DNA from: Sphingomonadaceae bacterium
GTDB taxonomy: Bacteria; Pseudomonadota; Alphaproteobacteria; Sphingomonadales; Sphingomonadaceae
Assembly: GCA_014380205.1 (NCBI GenBank)
Contig: JACMKH010000453.1
Span: 1-5,386 of the forward strand
Direction of reading: 5' to 3'
DNA: 5,386 nt
Below, one piece after another: positions 1-4,184 of this stretch. Numbering within the stretch: the first letter of the stretch is position 1; every line of letters starts with the position of its first letter. Position numbers and translations under genes: made by a program. The notes beneath the pieces were generated by a model. It made no database searches. It was not told the origin of the DNA and worked only from the letters and a program-made list of their open reading frames with translations.

Positions 1-1028
1 AAATAGCCCGAGAAGCCCGTCTCGACGATCACCTCGAGCTCAAATTCGAGCCGCTCGCGATAGGCCCGCGCGGCCTCGTCGGTGAGCGGCTCGCGCGCGG
101 CGATCGCGGCGAGCCGCGCCTCGAGCCCCGCGCGCGCGTCGGCGCACAGCTGCTCGCCCTCGCTCGCCGCGTCGCCCGCGATGCTCGGCAGGATCGGATC
201 GCGCTTGGGCGCGGCGTAGGCGCAACGAAGCGCGATGACGAGCGTGTTGGCGAGCGCCTCGGGAAGATCGGCGAAGCGCGCCTCGATCTCGGCGGCGGGC
301 TGGATCCACGATCCCGCCGGGCAGCGGCGGCGGTCGTCACGCTCGAGCTGGGTGCCGTCGGCGATGCACAGCATCGCCTCGGCCGCCTCGTGGAAATCCT
401 CGGTGTCGAAGCAGCTCGGGTTGGTGCCGACGAGCGGGAGATCGCGCGCATAGGCGAGGTCGATCAGCGCGTCCTCGGCCGCCTCCTCGACCGGATCGCC
501 GCGCCGGCTGATCTCGACATAGAGCCGCCCCGGGAAAAGCGCCGCGAACCGATCGGTGCAAGCCTCGGCGGCGTCGATCTGGCCCTCGGCGATCAGCCGC
601 GCGAGCGCGCCCTCGCCTCCCCCGGTGAGCGCGATCAGCCCTTCGGTGCGCCCCTCGAGCGCGTCGAGTCCGACGTGGGGCTCCTCCTCGAGCGGACGGT
701 CGAGATGCGCCGAGGAGACCAGCGCGCAGAGGTTGCGATAGCCCGTCTCATCCTGCGCGTAGAGCGGCAGCCAGTCGATGAGCCGCGGCGTCCCTTCGGG
801 CGTGGGCCGCGCGACGCCGAGCAGCGCGCCGATGATCGGCTGGACGCCCGCGAGCTTGCACCCCTCGGAAAAGGCCATCGCCGCGTAGAGCCCGTTGCGG
901 TCGCAAAGCGCGGCCGCGGGAAAGCCGAGCTCGCGCGCGCGCGGCCCGATCTCGCGGGGCCGGCTCGCGCCTTCGAGCATCGAGAAGCACGAAAAGACGC
1001 GGAGCGGGACATAGGCGGCGTGCGGCAT
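1..1028 (-). CDS. dnaE: DNA polymerase III subunit alpha, N-terminal part (runs off left edge)
   Basis: This is the replicative polymerase subunit that extends DNA chains at the fork as part of the Pol III holoenzyme. Reading from ATG 1028-1026, the frame stays open to the window edge and gives 342 codons plus two bases. Family enzymes are roughly 1150 residues, so about 30% is present. Residues 1-72 match the start of the PHP domain: YVPLRVFSCFSMLEGA (6-21), then AALCDRNGLYAAM (39-51) and GVQPIIGALLGV (61-72). Further family landmarks are ISRRGDPVEEA, GTNPSCF (201-207) and AAPKRDPILPSIAGD. The visible end, ELEVIVETGFSGYF, is the conserved lead-in to the palm domain, whose catalytic aspartates lie outside the window. 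The usual PHP metal ligands are replaced (P8, F12, R44, L69, P204, C206), so the PHP domain is probably structural only. The start is supported by the MPHAAYVPLR opening and by the 68-bp gap to the upstream gene. The Shine-Dalgarno is weak. Identification is by recognised family motifs and is confident; placement as DnaE1 rather than the error-prone DnaE2 rests on sphingomonad-like sequence and the lol/proS neighbourhood. Confidence 0.93.
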   Translation of the reverse strand, partial: MPHAAYVPLRVFSCFSMLEGASRPREIGPRARELGFPAAALCDRNGLYAAMAFSEGCKLAGVQPIIGALLGVARPTPEGTPRLIDWLPLYAQDETGYRNLCALVSSAHLDRPLEEEPHVGLDALEGRTEGLIALTGGGEGALARLIAEGQIDAAEACTDRFAALFPGRLYVEISRRGDPVEEAAEDALIDLAYARDLPLVGTNPSCFDTEDFHEAAEAMLCIADGTQLERDDRRRCPAGSWIQPAAEIEARFADLPEALANTLVIALRCAYAAPKRDPILPSIAGDAASEGEQLCADARAGLEARLAAIAAREPLTDEAARAYRERLEFELEVIVETGFSGY

Positions 1029-1037
1029 GGGCGGCGC

Positions 1038-1066
1038 AGCCTAGGACGGCGCGAGCGATTCGTTAA
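1038..1066 (-). promoter_or_regulatory. Candidate promoter for dnaE
   Basis: On the minus strand TTAACG (1066-1061) and TAGGCT (1043-1038) are separated by 17 bases. They match the TTGACA and TATAAT consensus at 4 and 3 of 6 positions. The -10 box ends 9 bases before the dnaE ATG, so a transcript would have an almost absent leader, which would fit the lack of a clear Shine-Dalgarno. The match is weak and could be chance; readthrough from the upstream phasin-like gene is an alternative. Confidence 0.25.
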
Positions 1067-1076
1067 TCGCGCGCGG
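1049..1076. other. GC-rich hairpin between phasin-like gene and dnaE
   Basis: The 12-base arms 1049-1060 and 1065-1076 are largely complementary around a CGTT loop: six inner pairs, a mismatch, then four pairs. The hairpin begins 20 bases past the stop of the phasin-like gene. No T-run follows it in the direction of transcription, so it is at best a weak terminator. It overlaps the candidate dnaE -35 box and contains a GANTC site (GATTC, 1057-1061), the recognition sequence of the alphaproteobacterial methylase CcrM. Confidence 0.3.
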
Positions 1077-1096
1077 GGGATAAGCTGGGGGCGGCT

Positions 1097-1540
1097 TCAG
1101 ACCTTGAGGCGCTTCGCGTTCCCGGTAGCGGCCCGATGGACCGGGGCGAGCGCCTTGCCGCCCGCGCGAATCGCGGTGTTCGCGATGCGATTCGACCGCT
1201 CGGCGCTGCGCGACATGAAAGCGACCGGGTGCGCGCCGCCGCTCGTCGCGAAGCGCGTGAGATCGGCCATCTGGGCGAGAAGCTGGCGCTGCATCTCGAA
1301 GCAGCCTTCCATCCAGCTCGATCCGGCGAGCGCGAACGCCGAAATCTTCTCGGGCGCCATGCGTCCGAGCTCGGCGTAATCGCCGGCGAAGGGGTTGCGC
1401 GCCGCGTCCTGGACGAGACCGCTGCGATGCTCGATCACGCGCTGCGAGGCGGACAGCGTCTCGCCCCAGCGCAGCCAGCCGGTCATCATTTGAGTGCTGG
1501 CGCGCGAGAAGGCGAGCCCCATGTCGAGGGGGTTGAACAT
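1097..1540 (-). CDS. Small phasin-like hypothetical protein
   Basis: This encodes a 147-residue protein that I cannot assign to a family with certainty. It starts MFNPLDMGLAFSRAS. It looks largely alpha-helical and amphipathic, with helix-rich blocks at about 9-47 and 61-99. Methionines are frequent, and tryptophans are at 22, 25 and 76. The middle reads DYAELGRMAPEKISAFALAG (54-73), which resembles phasins and related granule-associated proteins, where PEK..AF..A motifs are common. The C-terminal third is basic (ALAPVHRAATGNAKRLKV, 130-147) and may bind nucleic acid or a charged surface. There is no signal peptide, no transmembrane segment and no enzyme motif. Phasins coat polyhydroxyalkanoate granules, but no PHA synthase or depolymerase gene lies in the window, so that role is only a suggestion. 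The gene stands alone between an AT-rich leader and dnaE. The ATG at 1540 is chosen because good codon texture begins there; its ribosome binding site is poor. The coding call is firm, the function is not. Confidence 0.8.
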   Translation of the reverse strand: MFNPLDMGLAFSRASTQMMTGWLRWGETLSASQRVIEHRSGLVQDAARNPFAGDYAELGRMAPEKISAFALAGSSWMEGCFEMQRQLLAQMADLTRFATSGGAHPVAFMSRSAERSNRIANTAIRAGGKALAPVHRAATGNAKRLKV

Positions 1541-1559
1541 TTGGAAATCCGATCGGTCG

Positions 1560-1591
1560 TGAGGTAGGCCAGGAGTGGCGTCGCGACCTCA
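1560..1591. repeat. Short inverted repeat in the leader of the phasin-like gene
   Basis: TGAGGT (1560-1565) and ACCTCA (1586-1591) form six-base arms 20 bases apart, with a separate 8-base palindrome GTCGCGAC (1580-1587) overlapping the right arm. The feature lies 20 to 51 bases upstream of the phasin-like start codon. It could be an operator or a leader stem, but arms this short arise by chance in GC-rich DNA. Confidence 0.25.
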
Positions 1592-1617
1592 TATAGGAGC
1601 GGCGCGCGTCGAACGAT

Positions 1618-1647
1618 ATCAAATGTTAAGATTTTTTTTCTTTTCAA
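1618..1647 (-). promoter_or_regulatory. Candidate promoter in AT-rich gap, for the phasin-like gene
   Basis: On the minus strand TTGAAA (1647-1642; 5 of 6 to TTGACA) is followed after 18 bases by TTTGAT (1623-1618; 4 of 6 to TATAAT). The spacer is an A-rich run. This is the only markedly AT-rich stretch in an otherwise very GC-rich window. It begins 18 bases past the gpx stop codon, where a promoter for the next gene would be expected. The predicted transcript would carry a leader of about 70 bases. A second AT patch (TATATG, 1595-1590) could serve as an alternative -10, but it lacks a good -35 at normal spacing. Confidence 0.4.
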
Positions 1648-1664
1648 TCGCCAGCCCGCGCGAT

Positions 1665-2141
1665 TCAGCCCAATAACCTCTCGATGTCCGCCTCGATCGC
1701 CTCGGGCCGCGTCGTCGGCGCATAGCGCTCGACCACCTTGCCGTCGCGGTCGACGAGGAATTTGGTGAAATTCCATTTGATGCTGTCGCCGAGCAGACCG
1801 CCCTTCTGCGATTTGAGGTGCTTCCAAAGCGGATCGGCGTTGGAGCCATTGACGTCGATCTTGGCGAACAGCGGGAAGCTCACGTCGTAAGTAAGCGAGC
1901 AGAAGTTGCGGATCTCCTCGGCGTCGCCGGGCTCCTGCGCGCCGAACTGGTTGCACGGGAAGGCGAGCACCTCGAAGCCGCGGTCGCGATACTTGCGGTA
2001 GAGCGCCTCGAGCCCCGTGTACTGCGGGGTGAAGCCGCATTTGGAGGCGGTGTTGACGATCAGCAGCACCTTGCCGGCGTAGGAGGAGAGCGGCTGCTCG
2101 GTCCCATCCTGGAGGCGGGCGGCGAAATCGGTGGTGTTCAT
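1665..2141 (-). CDS. gpx: Glutathione peroxidase family protein (cysteine type)
   Basis: This is a soluble thiol peroxidase that reduces hydrogen peroxide and organic hydroperoxides. The 158-residue product has the family's normal length for a bacterial, monomeric-type GPx. The signature NTASKCGFTPQY (30-41) carries the peroxidatic cysteine C35 in place of selenocysteine. The second signature, LAFPCNQFGAQEPG (59-72), holds the catalytic glutamine Q69, and KWNFTKFLVD (122-131) holds W123 and N124, completing the catalytic tetrad. C81 (RNFCSLTYD) sits where thioredoxin-dependent members have the resolving cysteine, so the likely reductant is thioredoxin rather than glutathione, despite the family name. 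This inference comes from residue position only. No signal peptide is present, so it should be cytoplasmic. An in-frame ATG at 2168 would add nine residues but lies inside the inverted repeat; the start at 2141 is preferred because AGAAGG precedes it at six bases and MNTTDFAARLQDG is a normal family opening. It follows lolD after 125 bases and has no obvious promoter of its own. Confidence 0.95.
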   Translation of the reverse strand: MNTTDFAARLQDGTEQPLSSYAGKVLLIVNTASKCGFTPQYTGLEALYRKYRDRGFEVLAFPCNQFGAQEPGDAEEIRNFCSLTYDVSFPLFAKIDVNGSNADPLWKHLKSQKGGLLGDSIKWNFTKFLVDRDGKVVERYAPTTRPEAIEADIERLLG

Positions 2142-2147
2142 GGGTGG

Positions 2148-2153
2148 CCTTCT
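2148..2153 (-). promoter_or_regulatory. Ribosome binding site deciding the gpx start
   Basis: AGAAGG on the minus strand lies six bases before ATG 2141. This favours that start over the in-frame ATG at 2168, which is part of the inverted repeat and has no purine-rich site in front of it. The site is only seven bases from the edge of the repeat, so folding of the repeat could affect ribosome access. Confidence 0.6.
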
Positions 2154-2160
2154 ACACCAC

Positions 2161-2252
2161 CCCGTCATTCCCGCGAAAGCGGGAATCCAGCTTCTTCTTT
2201 CTCTGCGAGGCCCCCAAGAAAGCTGGATTCCCGCTTTCGCGGGAATGACGGG
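2161..2252. repeat. Nested 33-bp inverted repeat (REP/dRS3-like palindromic element)
   Basis: Two 33-base arms, 2161-2193 and 2220-2252, are perfect reverse complements separated by a 26-base spacer. Each arm contains a smaller palindrome: ATTCCCGC-GAAA-GCGGGAAT at 2167-2186 and ATTCCCGC-TTTC-GCGGGAAT at 2227-2246. These fit the ATTCCC-N8-GGGAAT pattern known as dRS3 in Neisseria. Very similar intergenic palindromes (GTCATTCCCGCG...) recur in many proteobacterial genomes. The element fills most of the gap between lolD, whose stop is 14 bases away, and gpx, whose Shine-Dalgarno is seven bases away. No open frame, transposase or clear target-site duplication is visible. As RNA it would form a very stable stem that could stabilise the lolD 3' end or attenuate readthrough into gpx. 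There is no T-tract, so it is not a standard terminator. Confidence 0.93.
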
Positions 2253-2266
2253 AGAGGAAACGAGCC

Positions 2267-2941
2267 TTATTCGAGCAATCCCTCGTGCAGCCGCAGCATC
2301 CGGTCGGTCTTCGCCGCCATCCGCTCGTTGTGCGTCGCAATCAGCGCGGCGCTGCCTTCGTCACGGACCAGCCTCAGGAACTCGGCGAAAACGAGGTCGG
2401 CGGTGTGCTCGTCGAGGTTGCCGGTGGGCTCGTCGGCGAGGACCAGCGCGGGACGGTTGGCGAGCGCGCGCGCGACCGCGACGCGTTGCTGCTCGCCGCC
2501 CGAAAGCTGCGAGGGGCGGTGCGCGAGGCGTTGCGCCAGGCCGAGAGCGCCCAGCAGCGACTCGGCGCGTTCGCTCGCCTCGGCGTGCGTCCTGCCGCGG
2601 ATCAGCTGGGGCATCATGACATTCTCTCGCGCCGAGAAATCGGGGAGCAGGTGGTGGAACTGATAGACGAAGCCGAGCCGCTCGCGGCGCATCAGCGTGC
2701 GCCCCTCGTTGTCGAGCCCCGCCGCCTCGATCCCCTCGATCGCGATCGAGCCCTCGAACCCCCCCTCGAGCAGCCCGACCGCCTGGAGCAAGGTCGACTT
2801 GCCCGAGCCCGACGGGCCGAGCAGCGCGACGATCTCACCCGGCGCGACCGCGAGATCGATCCCGCGCAGCACCTCGATCAGCTCGCCGCCTTGGGTGAAG
2901 TTGCGCTTGAGCCCGCGCGTCGCGAGCACGGCCTCACTCAT
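2267..2941 (-). CDS. lolD: Lipoprotein-releasing ABC transporter ATP-binding protein LolD
   Basis: This is the ATPase that powers release of outer-membrane lipoproteins from the inner membrane to the chaperone LolA. It acts on the cytoplasmic face, paired with the permease encoded just upstream. The 224-residue length is typical. All ABC motifs are intact: Walker A GPSGSGKS (42-49), Q-loop Q94 in [14 protein letters not shown], signature [15 protein letters not shown] (146-160), Walker B VLADEP (167-172), D-loop NLD (175-177) and switch histidine H204. The sequence [15 protein letters not shown] followed by ADEPTGNLD is characteristic of the LolD/MacB/FtsE branch, and the adjacent LolC/E gene fixes the assignment as LolD. 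Its ATG lies inside the end of the permease gene (8-base overlap), with AGG nine bases upstream, which suggests coupled translation and matched dosage. The TAA stop is followed at 14 bases by the large inverted repeat. Confidence 0.96.
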   Translation of the reverse strand: MSEAVLATRGLKRNFTQGGELIEVLRGIDLAVAPGEIVALLGPSGSGKSTLLQAVGLLEGGFEGSIAIEGIEAAGLDNEGRTLMRRERLGFVYQFHHLLPDFSARENVMMPQLIRGRTHAEASERAESLLGALGLAQRLAHRPSQLSGGEQQRVAVARALANRPALVLADEPTGNLDEHTADLVFAEFLRLVRDEGSAALIATHNERMAAKTDRMLRLHEGLLE

Positions 2942-4184
2942 AGCGCAGCACCTGGACGGGATCGGTGCTCGCGGCCTTCCACGCGGGATAGAGCGTGGCG
3001 AAGAAGGCCGAGCCCATCGCCAGCGCGACTACCGCGAGCACCTCGAAAGGATCGGTCTTGGCGGGAAGCTCGGTGATGAAACGGATCGAGGGGTCCCAGA
3101 GGTCCTGCCCCGTCAGCGCCTGGATGCCGTTGACGACGCTCTGGCGGAAGCGGAGCAGGATGAAGGCGAGCCCGAGCCCGATCGCGGTGCCGAGCGCGCT
3201 GATCGTGAGGCCCAGCGTCAGAAAGATCTTGAGCATCGAGCGGCGCGATCCGCCCATCGTCTGGAGGATCGCGATGTCGTGGCGCTTGGCGTTGACCAGC
3301 ATGATCAGCGAGGAGAGGATGTTGAACACCGCGACGAGGATGATCAGCGACAGGATCCAGAACATCAGCACGCGCTCGACCTCGAGCGCCTCGAACAGCT
3401 GCGCGTTCATCTGGCGCCAGTCGGTGAGCACGCCCTGGCGGCCGACCTGGACCGCGAGCGGGGCCAGGATGTCGGCGACGCGATCGGGATCGACCGTGTC
3501 CATCACGACGATGCCGACGGTGTCGCCGAGCATGAGCAGCGTCTGCGCATCTTCCATCGGCATCACGACCATCGCCTTGTCGTAATCGTAGACGCCGACC
3601 TCGAAGATCACCGCGACCGTGTAGGAGACGATGCGCGGGACGGTGCCGAACGGCGTGGTCTGGCCCTGGGGCGAGATCAGGCTGATCTGACCGCCGGGCA
3701 TCACGCCGAGCGTGGTCGCGAGGCGCGAGCCGATCGCTACGTTGCCGCTGCCCGGCGTCAGGCTGGTCATGTCGCCCGCGAGGATGTTGGCGTTGAGCGT
3801 CTCGTTCGAGCGGATGTCCTCGACGCGCATGCCGCGCGCGAGCACGCCCTCGACGCGGCCTTCGCTCGACGCCATCAGTGGCTGCTCGATCAGCGGGATC
3901 GCCGAGGTTACCCCCTCGGTCGCGCGCGCCTGTTCGACGATCTCGCGCCAGCCGGGGAGCCGCCCGCCATAGCCCTGGACGACGGCATGTCCGTTGAGCC
4001 CAACGGTCTTCTCGAACAGGTCGGCGCGAAAGCCGTTCATCACGCTCATCACCACGACCAGCGCCATCACCCCGAGCATCACTGCGATGAGGCTGATCGA
4101 GGCGACGACGAAGATGAACCGCTCGCCCTTGCCGGGGAGAAGGTAGCGCTTCGCGATCATGCGTTCGTAGCGCGAGAGGATCAC
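2934..4184 (-). CDS. lolC: Lipoprotein-releasing ABC transporter permease, LolC/LolE family
   Basis: This inner-membrane permease extracts mature lipoproteins from the membrane and passes them to periplasmic LolA, driven by LolD. It has 416 residues with the family layout. A short cytoplasmic start ([19 protein letters not shown], 3-21) leads into transmembrane segment 1 (about 23-49). A large periplasmic domain spans about 50-270. Segments 2 (about 273-297), 3 (about 318-344) and 4 (about 380-400) follow, ending in the conserved [16 protein letters not shown]. Within the periplasmic domain TTPFGTVPR (176-184) aligns by eye with the LolC hook loop that contacts LolA. Only one such permease is present, so the complex is probably a homodimer (LolF-like) rather than a LolC-LolE pair; I use lolC only as the family label. 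GTG 4184 is preferred over ATG 4160 because homologous openings read [14 protein letters not shown] lies eight bases upstream, and it makes a GTGA overlap with the proS stop. Confidence 0.95.
   Translation of the reverse strand: MILSRYERMIAKRYLLPGKGERFIFVVASISLIAVMLGVMALVVVMSVMNGFRADLFEKTVGLNGHAVVQGYGGRLPGWREIVEQARATEGVTSAIPLIEQPLMASSEGRVEGVLARGMRVEDIRSNETLNANILAGDMTSLTPGSGNVAIGSRLATTLGVMPGGQISLISPQGQTTPFGTVPRIVSYTVAVIFEVGVYDYDKAMVVMPMEDAQTLLMLGDTVGIVVMDTVDPDRVADILAPLAVQVGRQGVLTDWRQMNAQLFEALEVERVLMFWILSLIILVAVFNILSSLIMLVNAKRHDIAILQTMGGSRRSMLKIFLTLGLTISALGTAIGLGLAFILLRFRQSVVNGIQALTGQDLWDPSIRFITELPAKTDPFEVLAVVALAMGSAFFATLYPAWKAASTDPVQVLRYE

Noticed and set aside
390..1379. A 329-codon open frame on the plus strand spanning the dnaE start and the phasin-like gene
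   Set aside because: It crosses two minus-strand genes and the gap between them, its product is Arg/Ala/Glu-rich with no family features, and the opposite frame reads clearly as DnaE.
1630..1648. T-run on the plus strand as a rho-independent terminator
   Set aside because: A T-run on the plus strand could end only plus-strand transcription, and no plus-strand gene or preceding stem was found; for the minus-strand genes it is an A-tract.
1486..2040. A 184-codon minus-strand frame covering the gpx/phasin gap
   Set aside because: It is out of frame with gpx, which has full catalytic motifs, and runs on through the AT-rich gap and into the phasin-like gene with no family likeness.
2194..2219. 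The spacer of the inverted repeat as a possible small gene or second repeat
   Set aside because: It is only 26 bases, with no further perfect symmetry and no start-stop frame of note.
2161..2252. CRISPR or insertion-sequence interpretation of the inverted repeat
   Set aside because: There are only two arms, in inverted rather than direct orientation, with no spacer series, no transposase and no visible target duplication.
1818..2663. A 281-codon plus-strand frame across gpx, the repeat and lolD
   Set aside because: It is antisense to two well-identified genes and passes through the inverted repeat; the protein has no recognisable domain.
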